From assembly GCA_023213395.1 (NCBI GenBank), contig CM041465.1:34727741-34791740 (forward strand): a DNA stretch of 64,000 bases, read 5' to 3'. The notes under the pieces are model-generated. The model was not told the DNA's origin, did no database searches, and worked only from the letters and a program-made list of their open reading frames with translations. The translations under genes and the position numbers were made by a program. Every line of letters starts with the position of its first letter. The first letter of the stretch is position 1. Source of the stretch: Cycas panzhihuaensis. Its lineage: Eukaryota; Cycadophyta. Shown here in pieces: positions 10,890-21,168 of the stretch.

Positions 10890-11539
10890 CACTTTCCCGT
10901 CAAAATCATACGTATGCATCTCCTAGTCTCTTGCCGTCACGATCACGGGGTCCTGCCCACAGTGCGTGTGATCCCTCTCCTGGGGACCACATCCCTACGA
11001 GGCTCCTCCTGGGCCTCCGCAAGCTGCCTGCCTCACTCTCCTCGTCCCGAGGCCGTCTCAGAGTTGTAGCCGCTGTATGCGTGTGTGTCCGGCTCCTACT
11101 CGACCTCGAGACCATCTGCGCCACCAGCTGGTCATAGCGGACCTGGATGCGATCCCTCTCGCCTCGGAGTCCCTCCTCTATGGCTCTAAACCTCTCCTCC
11201 GATGCCTTAAGGCGCTCCTCTAGGACTGCTAGGTGAGTGCTGCTCCCTGTGTCCCCTCCTGGCCCGCTCTGGCTCTCTAAGACCTGGACCCGGTCAAGCA
11301 GCCTCATCCCGCCGCCCTTGGTCATGTCAAGCTCTCATTGCACCGCCCTTGAATGCAGGTGCTCACGGGTCTTCTGACCCAGATGTCTCTGACTCTCGCC
11401 AGTGGGGCGAACGCTTGCATGTAGGCTCCCGCCGATCTGGGCGCATCCTCTGCCTAGATGGGCGGTTGCCCCTCTGCGTAGACCTGAGGGAACATCTCCC
11501 TCACCATGGCCTCGACTAGCCTCTGCACCTCTGCTACTC

Positions 11540-11649
11540 CTGCCAAGGCAACATGCCATGTGTCAGTGTGTATCCTCAATGCATATCATAAAATAAAATC
11601 AAAAAATCTATCTAGATGTCAAACGACTAAGGAAACGATTAGGTCTCAC
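11540..11649 (-). other. Intron 2 of T1 antisense gene
   Basis: On the minus strand the exon ends ACAG and the intron begins GTGAGACCTAATCG. It ends TGTTGCCTTGGCAG before GAGTAGCAGAGG. It is 110 bases long and AT-rich (caatgcatatcataaaataa on the plus strand) between GC-rich exons. Splicing removes the in-frame stop after VATTGET and continues as VATTGVAEVQRLV. These are classic plant intron traits. Because it is antisense to the element's genomic RNA, it would not be lost during retrotransposition. Confidence 0.75.
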
Positions 11650-12878
11650 CTGTCGTGGCTACCGGATCCTCTGCTCGAGCGACATCCTCCTCTCCTGGCC
11701 CTCCGCCAGCTGCTGGTACCTCATCCTCATGTGCGTCCTCTGCCTCTGCCTCATCTCTGGTAGGGACTGGCTCGACCCTCACCTCTCTGGATCTCCTCAC
11801 GATCTGTAGCCTGTGCCCCCTGGTCTCGGCCGTCCTGCTTGTCTCGGCAGCTCCAGATGGGCTTGCTCCTCCTATGACAGCCCCGGGTGATCCTGCTGCT
11901 CCCTCCGATGACTGCGATGGACCTACCTCTCTTGCAGGTCGTGATGGTCCAGCTCCATCTCCCCCGTCATCGCTGTCGTCACCCCCATCGTCGTCGTCAT
12001 CGTCACTGTCATCATCGGTGGGTGCTTCTGCTCCTCCTGCTCCGTCATCACTCTCCCACCTCACCGCTCTGTATGGCTCTACTATGTAGTCAGTCAGAGT
12101 GAGGAGGTCAAGTGATGTCGCGTCGACTGACCGACGGACATGGGCCTGATCCTCTGTCCCTCTGAGCCGCGTCTGCCACCTGTGGACCATCGGGGCCCAC
12201 CTCGCTATGGGGAATGGCCCCCCTGCCGGTGCCACTACCACAAAATGATCAAAAAACCAGCACTGTAGCAACGTGCTGTATGAGAATCCTCCTCACCCCG
12301 ATCGCTTGATAGTGCCTAGTTGGGCGACGAGGTTTGCCACAACTAGCATGGCCTAATCCATCCTCTCGCCGGCCTCACACCGGCGTGCTGCGTCCACCCA
12401 TCCTCCTGGAATCTCCCTGTAGTTCTGTTTCCAGGAGATCCGGAATAGAATGCATAGTAAAATAAGTTTCCTCATCTGAGGAATCCCTGACATGAGCACT
12501 GTTTGGAGGGGGGCTCCCCTCTGCTGCCACCTATCTGCCCCCGTGAGGAACTGAGCTGCCTCCCTGTGTGCTGCCTCGGTGCTAGGCAGCGTCCTCAGTC
12601 TCATGGGTCTCCCTGTCGCTGGCACCCCTAGGATCCGTCTAATATCCCCTAGGGTGATAGTAATGTCCCCTATTTGAGGCAAGTGGAATACATGCCTCCT
12701 CACATCCCAGTCGTCTGATGTCCACCAAGAGCCGTTGTTCCGATGCGAACTAGGGGGTCTTTAGGGCCTTGTACAGGCCGCATCTCTTCAGGGTCGCCCT
12801 GTCCTCCTCGGTCGCCATCTCTAGGTAACTCAGGATGGGCATGCCGATGTTTTCGCGGTTATCCACTGCGATAACTGC

Positions 12879-13332
12879 CTGCATTCATCAAAGTCAGTCA
12901 AAGTTAGGCTCCTAGCAGTCATCTAGGCTCCTAACTGCTTGTCTTGTTATCTTTTCTGGTTTTCAGGGGCTGTTTGGCCCCTTGTTTATTTTACGATTTT
13001 CTACTTACCACTCCAAATTTAGCAGATTTAGCTAAATTTGGGCCAATCTGCGATCGCTCCTTCCCGGTAATCTGCAGACAAGATCGCGGTCTTGCGATCT
13101 TGGCCGCGAAGCACCCTTTGGCCCAGAAAATTAGAAAATTTTTGTGGTGGACCCCATGTGGGGCCCACCGGGACTAAAGGCCGCTAATGCCTGGTCCCGC
13201 CTCTTCTGGGTCAATTCAGACTCCGAGAGGCCCTCCAATTGCCCATAAGGGGCATAAAAAGCATTAAAAATTAACTGAAAAGCAATAAACTTTAAATTTC
13301 AAAATGACGAGGGTTTCGTTAGATCCACTCAC
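12879..13332 (-). other. Putative intron 1 of T1 antisense gene
   Basis: The donor reads CCA|GTGAGTGG at 13332 and the acceptor TGATGAATGCAG| at 12879, giving 454 bases. It joins ...IIRPDP to AVIAVDNREN in phase zero. The intron contains stops in all frames and a small perfect hairpin (aagatcgc at 13080-13087 with gcgatctt at 13094-13101). The acceptor lacks a strong pyrimidine tract, so this intron is less certain than intron 2. Confidence 0.5.
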
Positions 13333-13515
13333 TGGATCTGGCCTGATTATCGCCATCTCGTCTCTGGGGTCATGACGACTGTCTCTGCGCTCGAATCTAA
13401 CAGTCGGATCGTCTCCCGCATGCCTCTGAAGTTGGGTAGCACTCTGCATCGTAAAGGAAAGGCTCTGGTTTTGCACGAGAGCCGGTGAAAATGAATTTGA
13501 TTTTCATCGTTTTTC

Positions 13516-13523
13516 CTTATATA
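13516..13523 (-). promoter_or_regulatory. TATA box of T1 antisense gene
   Basis: CCTATATAAGG on the minus strand (plus 13515-13525) is a textbook TATA element, with GC-rich DNA directly upstream. A start about 30 bases downstream would fall near 13490, just before the proposed ATG at 13476, so the leader would be very short. An earlier ATG at 13500 would open a different short frame. Confidence 0.6.
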
Positions 13524-13525
13524 GG

Positions 13526-14051
13526 CGGGGGCCCTGATGGGCACTTCTTCCGTTTCTGGCTCCGCGACAGTCGTTGGGACCATCTCGTTGCCCTCATAGC
13601 CTTTGCCTTCTGGCCTTGTCACCTATTGTGCTCCATGGACGCCCTTTTTGCCCTCTCTTGTAGGGGCATTTATGGCGCCTCATTATCGCACTTTTCGCCA
13701 GGGCCCTTCTGCATCATTTTGCATGCTGCTCCTGTGTGTGCCCGAGTTTATACTCATTTAGCTCGTTTCGCTGCCCTAGACTCGTTTTTGTAGCCCTTTC
13801 TCGCTCTTAGGGTCCCCAAAGGAAGTGCTCCCCCGTCCGGGGGCATGTTTTGCTTTCTAAAGTAACCTTTGGCACCCTAGGGCGTCTTTTCTCCGCCCAC
13901 TTTCAGCTGGTGGCCGGATTACTTGCTTCCATTCTTAGGTAACCTCATTGCTAGGTCCTCCTACCCTTCTTGGCCATACTTTTTCCTACTATTCGAGTCT
14001 TTGCTCTGCTTTCATTACTATTTGTTTACTACCAGAGCTTAGTACCCAGTC
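13526..14051 (+). other. T1 spacer between antisense promoter and RNase H frame
   Basis: No domain was recognised. GC-rich sequence upstream of the antisense TATA box probably holds its promoter. Plus-strand frames here (13485-13793) lack any known motif. Confidence 0.45.
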
Positions 14052-14474
14052 ATGTCTCTTCTCATTTTTACCGATGGTGGAAGTCGCGGTAACCCCGGAC
14101 CTTCCGCCGCTACGTGGATTCTTCGCAGTCCTTCTGGACACGATTACTTGCGTTCCAGAGTCTTTCTTCCCGAGGCTACCAATAACGAAGCTGAGTACAC
14201 GGCCGTTATTGAGGCCCTGACTGATGCTCTCCATTTTTATCGCGGGTCCATTGTGTTGTTTTGCGATTCTCAGGTCGTGGTGTCCCATCTCACCTAGGTT
14301 TACCAGGTGCGATGCCCTCACCTGAGAACCCTCGCGTCTACCGCCAGGACTCTTCTGGCTTGTTTTTCGTCAGTAGATATTCAGCATATCCCAAGGCACC
14401 TCAATGCTGAGGCTGACAGTCTCGTCTGCCTCATCCTTGAGCATCACCTCCCTCTTTTAGATGACAACCCTTGA
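14052..14474 (+). pseudogene. T1 archaeal-type RNase H (second RNase H)
   Basis: The reading frame from ATG 14052 has 141 codons, with one premature TAG at 14295-14297. It shows the RNase H fold signature in order: LIFTDGGSRGNPGPSAATW (first Asp), ATNNEAEYTAVIEAL (Glu), LFCDSQVVVSHL (Asp) and, past the stop, HIPRHLNAEADSLV (HxxN with the last Asp). NPGPSA and NNEAEY are typical of the RNase HI/archaeal-like class acquired by Tat elements, different from the gypsy RNase H that follows RT. The enzyme degrades RNA in RNA:DNA hybrids. Here it stands apart from pol, downstream of the antisense gene. It is complete for the four acidic residues except for the one nonsense codon. Confidence 0.85.
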
Positions 14475-14828
14475 GGCTTGCCTGGCCAGCCCATGCCCAA
14501 GCCTCCGATTACTGTTAGTTAGACTGCTTGCCCTATTTGCTGGATGCCCTCTTACTTCACGTTGCACCATGGCAACGGGGGGCATCCCATTTCACTTGCT
14601 TATTTCAGTTTCAGGTCGATGTTTAGACGACGCGTAGGCAGCCCCCACGTTGTCCTCGTCTCCGTCTCCCTTGTCCACGCATTCCGCCACGACACTTGCC
14701 CACGCCCTTGGTCCACATGCTACTCTTTATTATTTTATATATATATGCATGTGCTACTCATATTTTTTTGATTGTCAGCATTCGCCATCACATTATGCTT
14801 CGGCAATGAGGCTCTCTTGCCGAGGCGA
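14475..14828 (+). other. T1 region before 3' LTR; no clear polypurine tract
   Basis: No coding signal. The expected purine tract directly before the LTR is not convincing: the last bases read ttgccgaggcga. A 7-bp inverted repeat, ccgaggc (14820-14826) and gcctcgg (14837-14843), straddles the LTR start. An AT-rich tatatatatatgca run is at about 14733-14750. Confidence 0.5.
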
Positions 14829-17384
14829 TGTTTCCAGCCTCGGGAATGGACTCGGCCTTGTCAGCCGAGTTTGTTCGGTATATTTTCTTACTTTTCTTGC
14901 CTATGTTAATTAAGGTAATTTAGAGTAGGTTTCTTGACATCCGCACCGCACGTGTTGATTGCACCTTGCTCATAATGCATGTGCCTAACGACGCCTTGAC
15001 TATGACGACCCACAGCGGGGGCATTCTTCAGCGAATGCTACACCCCGTATGGCGTACAGCCACCCATGATGTCTCCACAGTTTCCCAGAATTGTTTCCGC
15101 CAGTTTATTTGCTCATGTTGCGACATGTCGTTTGCGTTGCCATCCTTTCTAAGTTAAACTCGATCCTTAGTTAGGACTTTTTGGGTTGTTTTGGGTACTT
15201 GCCCAGTGCCTGGGCATTCCCCCAGCTGCCCTAATTCATGTTTGGCCCCTAATTTTACTTCAAAACTTGATTTTGCTGCCTATTTTTCTCTTTTTTTAGT
15301 TTCGGTACGTCTGGTGGTAAACTAGCGATCTGCGTGAGTTTGCGGTGGTACCACGAATTACCGCAGATGCATTGTTTGAAATTTAAAAAAAGAGAACCAC
15401 GCAATAGTTTCTGCTTTTTTCGTGAAACTGCCACGTGGCTTCATTCGATTGGAGGTGCCCTGACATCCCCAATGTTCACCTGCTGTGAATAGGGGATAAA
15501 GGGAATTTTCCTCCCCATTTCCAGGACTTTTTGCCCATTTTCCAATTTTTCAAGAGAATTTTTCAAGGGACTGCACAAAGGAAAAAAGACAGAAAATAAA
15601 ACAACCTCATGTACAGCAACTGAAGAGGGTGAAACGAGCTTCCACCAGTGGATTTTGTAGGGCCATTGCTGCCCCTTACTACTCTCCACAGCCAGCTCTA
15701 CTCCCTTTTGCAGGTGCTCAGAGATTCAAGGGTCTCCTTCAACCAAGAAGCTGCCCTAAAAGTTTATACCATAGCTCCAAACTTGCAAGGAGCCTCTTCT
15801 ATTCATACTCCAGCAGAAAGAGTTCATAACCAGCCTCTGTTTGGCCTCCATTACTGCTGATCTAAGTGGTATAAGGCATGCTTAGTCTCTTTACACAAGG
15901 TACCCCTTAGTTTTCACTTGCAATTTCTTGTTTTTTGTACTTGCACTTCCTTTTCTTTTTTTGCTTACAATCCCTTGCCTATATTTGTAATTTTCTTATT
16001 TTTACCAACAAGTAGCCCATTCATTTCTTTTGTGTTGTCTCTTTTACTTCTAAATGAGAGTGATCACCATTGGCCATAGCTACCCTGTAGTGCTCTCTTG
16101 AACCAAAGCCACTTTCCCAGTTTTCCTTGGAGCCCTTCCTTTTTCTTTAGACCCTCTTTTACTCTTTCCTTAGTCACCCAGTGCAAGGGCATATACATGA
16201 GGATTCGAGGGAGGTAGGTGGGGTTCTGTCCCCCATTACTGTCCTTCTCCCCAAGGGTTCCGTCCCTATCCTCTGCCCCTTGCTGTACATGCTGTCTCAA
16301 GGAACGAGTCAAGGAGGTCTAGGGGACTTTGGCTAGAGCATCCCGACCAGTTTGAGGTAATTCGCATCCACCTTGTTACCACTTAGTGTTTCTTTCTGGC
16401 ACTCTATGGAGATCTCCTGTGGGTGAGTTAGCCATCCCGAGGCTATACTCAGTTCCGTTTCGCGTGTTCATGGTATTTGGTAGTGTGAGAGTTTCTTGTG
16501 AACTTTCATTTCGTTTTGCTACATTCTAATGCATAGCTTAAGTTATTTAGCTTAGTTGATTTCAGTTTACATACATATACATATATCTTTTACCGTACTC
16601 TGTAGCCTCTCCCCCTGAGAGGAAGGTGCTTTTCACACTTGTTTACAGGATCACGTTGGAGGAAGTGGTGCGTGAGGCAGACACCTTTCTGGGTTAGCTC
16701 CCACACGATATTTCTCTTCTTTAGCTTCGAGTTCCTTTTTTGTCCTTTCATTTTATCTAGTTCTTGCATGCTCAAGGGGAGGTAAGTGAACCCCCTTTAC
16801 CACCATCGACCGACGTTGCATGCGTGGAGAAAGGAGGGAAGGAGCGCAACCTAGAAGGAGAAGCTGTACTTCTACTCGAACGCCGGATCCAGGTATTCCT
16901 CTCGTTTCTTTCGTATTTCTCCTTATGCTATTTTTGTCCTTTTGCATTTGCCTAAATAGATAAGGTGGGATAAAAGAACATAAAGAAAAAGGGGGAAATA
17001 ATCGTTTCTTTACATTTACTTTCTTGCACTATTTTCTTGCTTTACATAGCATAGGTGTAGAAGGCCCATTTATATTGTACCCTTCAGCCACACCTTGCTT
17101 CACATCTGTTTGCACGTTAGATTTGTTGCCCCCTCGTCGCCTTCTCATTACCTTGAGAAGCCGCAACGCGTGAGGTTTCCCTTTCCTTCCCGGCCATCCG
17201 AAGGGTAGGAAGGCCTCATTTTTACACGGCTACCTGGAAGCAACCAGGCACCTTGCGACCACAGACCTATGCTCCGTAAGCGGACGTCCTACAAGGTGAG
17301 ATCCTCGCTACCTAGCCTAGTTAGTGTAGTGTTTTTATATCCCTTTGCTAGACGTAGGATCACCACCCCGCAGAGAGCGTTTCA
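14829..17384 (+). repeat. T1 3' LTR
   Basis: 2556 bases, starting tgtttccagc and ending tttca, followed by the TCATC duplication. Colinear with 3097-5650. The short frames at 15629-15829 and 16764-16955 mirror frames in the 5' LTR and are not genes. Confidence 0.92.
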
Positions 17385-17389
17385 TCATC
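17385..17389. repeat. T1 target-site duplication, right copy
   Basis: TCATC, identical to 3092-3096. Confidence 0.9.
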
Positions 17390-19620
17390 CATTCTAAATT
17401 TCTTCAAAATTCACCAAGTGTACTTCACCTGTAAAATGAAGATATGCTTATAGCTTTGCCATACTTCCATTCCAAGGAAGTAGTGCAAAATTCTTAGATC
17501 CACCATCTCAAATAAATGATTAAGATCCCCCTTCAAGTTTGATATCACATTGATATCATTACGTATGTTTAGTAGATCATTAATGTACAACACAACAAAC
17601 ATGATTTTATCATTTTCTACTTTGATATATAGATTTTAATAAGTTAGAGATATCTTAAATCTATTCTTTAGAAAGTATTAATAAATCTTTCTATACTATG
17701 TTCTAGGAGCCTATTTTAGGCTATATAAGGTCTTTTTAAGTTGGCATACCAAATGCTTAAGACCATTTCAATAAAGTTAGATGGATGCTCCATGTATACT
17801 TCTTTGTTTAAATTCCCATTCAAAAATGTACTCTTCATATCCATCTAGTGTAGCTACCAATTAAATTATGTACCTATTGTTAAAATGAAATGAATGGTAT
17901 TCATCTTTATAATAAGAGTGAATGTTTCTTGGTAGTTGATCCCTTCTTTCTACTTGGAACTTTTTACTACAAGTTGAGCTTTATATTTATCTATAGATCT
18001 TTCAAATTTGAACTTAGTATTGTAGATCCATTTACATCCAATTATATACTTGTCAACAAGTAATTCAACAAAATCCCATATGTGGTTTTTCCTAATAACT
18101 TAAATTTTAGTCTCTATAATATCATTCAACTTTTGCTCTTTAACTTCTTTTTCAACTATAGATAGTTCATCTACATCTAACACATGCTATAAGAAATATG
18201 TTCACCTATTATAAGGTTGTATTTCTGACTTTCACTTTCCCTTAATATCAAGTAGTAACTTCTCAATATCCTCTATAGTTTTCAAATACTATTTTAGAAG
18301 CTTCTTCTTTAAAGATGAAGGTGAAAGATTAGATAGTTTCTTTGGCTTTGGCTCTGGTTTTAACTCATACTCTATCTTTAGCTTTTGCTCATATTAAGCT
18401 TTTAAAAACTAAAAGGATATTATCTCTACTACGTCACCAATATCAAATGACTTATATTCAGGTTGAATAATATCACATGAAGAAATGTATTTAGGTGGCT
18501 TTTCTACCTAGTCCTCAACATTAATTAAACCAATATTTAGAGTCTCATCATTATGAAAAATAACACCACGTATTGTATGAACATTTTGAGTCGATAATTG
18601 GTATACTAAGTATGCTTTGCTTTCATCAAAATATGTAATAAGGATGCACTTCATACTTTTATCATCCAGCTTTCATCATTTCTCCTTGAAAATATGCATG
18701 TAAGTTGTGCACTCGAAGAATCTTAGATGACTTACAGTTGGCTATATACTTGACCAAGCCTCCTTATGTGTTATGTTCCTAATAGCCCTTATATTGTCTA
18801 TGTTCATCAGATATACAACTTTGTTCATAGCTTCTACCCATATGAAATTTGTAACATCCTTGTCCCTGATCATTACTTTGGCTTTTTAACCTAAGTTTTA
18901 TTCATCCACTAAATAACTTTATTTTACTAAGGTATAAAGATAGTAGAAAACTACCTCAAAATTCCATGATCCTTATAGAATTAGATGAATTTATTTAAAG
19001 TATACTCTCCACTATTACTAATCCATAATACATTGATCTTCTAACTACTTTCATTCTCTACTAATTCCTTAAATTATTTGAAGTGAAGGTTTGCAATTTT
19101 TTCCTCAGTGGAAAAAACTAGACTTTTTGTAAAATGTCATTAATGAAAGTGACAAAATATCTTGCTCCACCTAATAAGATGATATGCATTAATCCATAGA
19201 TATTTGAGAGAACTAATCTTAACTTTTCTCTTACTTTACATGCTTTCTTCTTCATAAAGGTTCTTTGTGCCACTTTCTAAATATACATGGTTCACATAAC
19301 TAATCTTTATTATTTATCATAAGAATATCATGTACCATTTTTAATTTATGCATCAATTGGAGACTATTGTAGTTTAGATGAACCATTTGCTCATGACATA
19401 GCTTATGTTTTGGAGATATAATAAGGAATACTTTTTGTACTTTTGAGTATTCTTGTAATGTGTACATATTATTCTCTCTAATCCTTATGGCTACAATCTT
19501 GCCTCTCCATCCTTCTTATTAGGTTTAGGCAATTGTTTGTGTAATCACTTTTGCATGATGAGTAGAACTTGCTTCAGTGTCTATATCCTTCATGAGTTTC
19601 ATTCAATGTGATTCTTAGTT
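17390..19620 (-). pseudogene. C1 pol remnant: RT, integrase, protease
   Basis: Minus-strand copia reading. The RT active-site block is VVLYINDLL (normally YVDD) at about 17575, followed by LHYFLGMEVWQ. The RT N-terminal part (MDMKSTFLNGNL) is near 17850, and an integrase block GGARYFVTFIND is near 19160. Near 19575 an IDTEAS block stands where the protease DSGAS is expected. Stops and shifts are frequent. Only 17411-17602 is open for more than 60 codons. The downstream half is at 2341-3091. Confidence 0.75.
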
Positions 19621-20842
19621 GAATGTTAGGCCTGAAGTATTTGTATTTTAGTGTTTCTACTAGTACACCTCTAACATCCTTAGTTGGCAATCTGATACAT
19701 CCTTCAATGTTTTTTTTTTTAACCTTAAAATGGATGATTCTATCACTAAGTTTATTTCTCCTATGGACATCTCAAACTGATGGAACGAATATGTATAGCT
19801 TAATGATGACATCAAAAAGTGAAATTTTCAATGTTTACTCTCTTAAATAGTTGGGTGACTCTTTAGTAGTGATTGATAATTCAAATCAATATTAAACAAA
19901 GATGATCTTGCTCATTTATATTCATGTAGGTTGTAAATTTTGTTGCAGGCATAAATATCTTTATTTTTCTATAGTTTTAAAACTATAACTTATATGTTTT
20001 AGAATATTCTTAATGAATATTCTTCTTTTAATTTGAAGTCTTTTTGAAAGGTTAAAAAAAACTTTTAATACCCTTAATCCTAATAATATTTAACAAATGT
20101 CTTTTATAATGCCCTTTAATACTTCATTTCTAGGGGGACCCATCAACATTATTAATGCCCCCTTTCAACGCTTTTACATAGTGTTTTTAGTGGAGGTGTT
20201 TTTAGTCTACATGTAAACTTGTTTGCTATCCTAACAGGAGTTTTAAAATTGTCATTAATGTGAGCTATCTTCCTTCTCTTTTCTACCTGTATATATGTCT
20301 ACACATTTGTATGTATATGTCTTTAGTAGTTTATTAAAAGAGGTGTTAAGATGCTCATCAATATGAGTTGTCTACCTACAATAGAGTGTGTATGCACATC
20401 TAAATACAAGTTAGTAGGACCTCATTACATGTTACATTGATTTTACAATATAATTTTATGTTTTTAATGCTTAATAATGAACAAAATCATACTTAAAAGT
20501 ATGAGAAGATTTCTTTAGACTATAAAGACTATACTATAAATCTTTGAATAAGCATCTACAACTTGTTATTTGGCTACCCCTCCTTGAAGAAAATTACTAG
20601 TTTTTCCTGCTTAGTAGCACTTAGATGTATGCATTTGAAAATAGACATTATACAGAGTGCCTCTATATGAACACCTGTAAATTTGCTCCAACATATCCTA
20701 TAACATCTCCCTAATGCTATAAAAAAATTGAATATCTCAACCCAAGAAATAGAATTATAGCATGTAACTAAAGTTCATCCTATAAACACACAAGAACTAG
20801 TATAATAATTAATAATTGCAATTGATATTACATCCTAATCAA
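19621..20842 (-). other. C1 5' part, gag not recognised
   Basis: Gag and leader of C1 should lie here, but I cannot recognise gag motifs. The plus-strand frame at 19623-19850 is a shadow. The sequence is AT-rich with tatatgtctaca-type runs near 20290-20320. Confidence 0.4.
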
Positions 20843-20853
20843 CTTTGATACCG
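20843..20853 (-). other. C1 primer binding site
   Basis: ctttgataccg reads CGGTATCAAAG on the minus strand, one base from the TGGTATCAAAG expected for an initiator tRNA-Met primer, and directly abuts the LTR. Confidence 0.75.
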
Positions 20854-21168
20854 TGTAAAATTGTTAAAATAATAAGAATAGAGATTTAATATGGGAAGGA
20901 TTAACTAATAAATCACATAAAAAGATAATTTCAAACTTAAATCATCTCTCATTTCTCTATTTTTACAATACACTATATATGCATAAATATAATTCTAAAA
21001 TAAAATCTAAATTTTAACTAAATGACAAATGTAAAATAAGAATTGTAACCTCCAATGACTTATCACTCACATAAACATTAGAAAATACTAAACCTAATAT
21101 AATACAAAAATTAAAAGGGAGGATCATAACCCAAAGTTATAACCCATAAATAAACATTAATGCCAACA
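20854..21168 (-). repeat. C1 5' LTR (right)
   Basis: Starts tgtaaaattg and ends gccaaca. Colinear with 1999-2331, with many substitutions and small indels (315 against 333 bases), so this is an old copy. Confidence 0.85.

Larger units (their letters stand above)
10906..13476 (-). pseudogene. T1 antisense gene: PMD-like protein, three exons, with disabling mutations
   Basis: Minus-strand gene model. Exon 1 is 13476-13333 (48 codons, start MQNQSLSF), exon 2 is 12878-11650 and exon 3 is 11539-10906. The exon 1/2 junction is in phase zero and both introns have GT and AG ends. Exon 2 encodes a plant-mobile-domain-like region: LKRCGLYKAL, SWWTSDDWD, HVFHLPQIGDITITLGDI, LGVPATGRPM, the LLQCWFFDHF block, and a terminal DYIVEPYR. 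Then comes an acidic Asp/Gly tract (about 11960-12030) and a Glu/Arg-rich tail. Exon 3 has VAEVQRLVEAMVREMF and, in another frame, a coiled coil (LAVLEERLKASEERFRAIEE). Disabling changes: a stop and frameshift near 12753, stops at 12353-12355 and near 12294, a stop near 11460, and a frameshift near 11340. In host genomes such domains occur in MAIN/MAIL1-type and phosphatase-7-long-form-like proteins. Confidence 0.75.
3097..17384 (+). mobile_element. T1: non-autonomous Tat-like Ty3/gypsy element
   Basis: Complete plus-strand element of about 14.3 kb with two 2.55-kb LTRs, a TCATC target duplication and a primer site one base after the 5' LTR. Internal order: gag (5922-7990), protease (8024-9691), an in-frame fusion of the RT edge to the integrase C-terminus (9692-10231), an antisense multi-exon gene (13476-10906, minus), and an archaeal-type RNase H frame (14052-14474). 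Two RNase H types, large size and an antisense gene downstream of pol are traits known from the Tat/Ogre group of plant gypsy elements. RT, the first RNase H and the integrase core are absent, so any movement would need a helper. It is GC-rich and CG-rich compared with its AT-rich surroundings. Confidence 0.9.
1999..21168 (-). mobile_element. C1: Ty1/copia element interrupted by T1
   Basis: Minus-strand copia. LTRs are at 1999-2331 and 20854-21168, with a polypurine tract on the minus strand beside the left LTR and an initiator-Met-type primer site beside the right LTR. Coding remnants lie at 2341-3091 (RNase H end) and 17390-19620 (RT, integrase, protease). T1 occupies 3097-17384. With T1 removed, the minus-strand reading passes smoothly from KKFRMDD on the right to YKCMLIPMEIGSRL on the left, as expected just after the copia RT core. 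No clear target-site duplication: tttcg precedes the left LTR and ctaca follows the right one. Confidence 0.85.

Noticed and set aside
10331-11137. Plus-strand frame of 268 codons, the longest plus-strand frame after the gag-pro linker
   Set aside because: It overlaps exon 3 of the antisense gene and an AT-rich spacer. Its residues are low-complexity and show no motif, so it is a shadow.
11655-12089. Plus-strand Ser/Pro-rich frames opposite the acidic tract
   Set aside because: They mirror the Asp/Gly-rich minus-strand exon (tcgtcgtcat repeats) and have no independent support.
13485-13793. Plus-strand frame of 102 codons upstream of the RNase H
   Set aside because: No domain, and it covers the antisense promoter region. 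Could not be joined to the RNase H frame.
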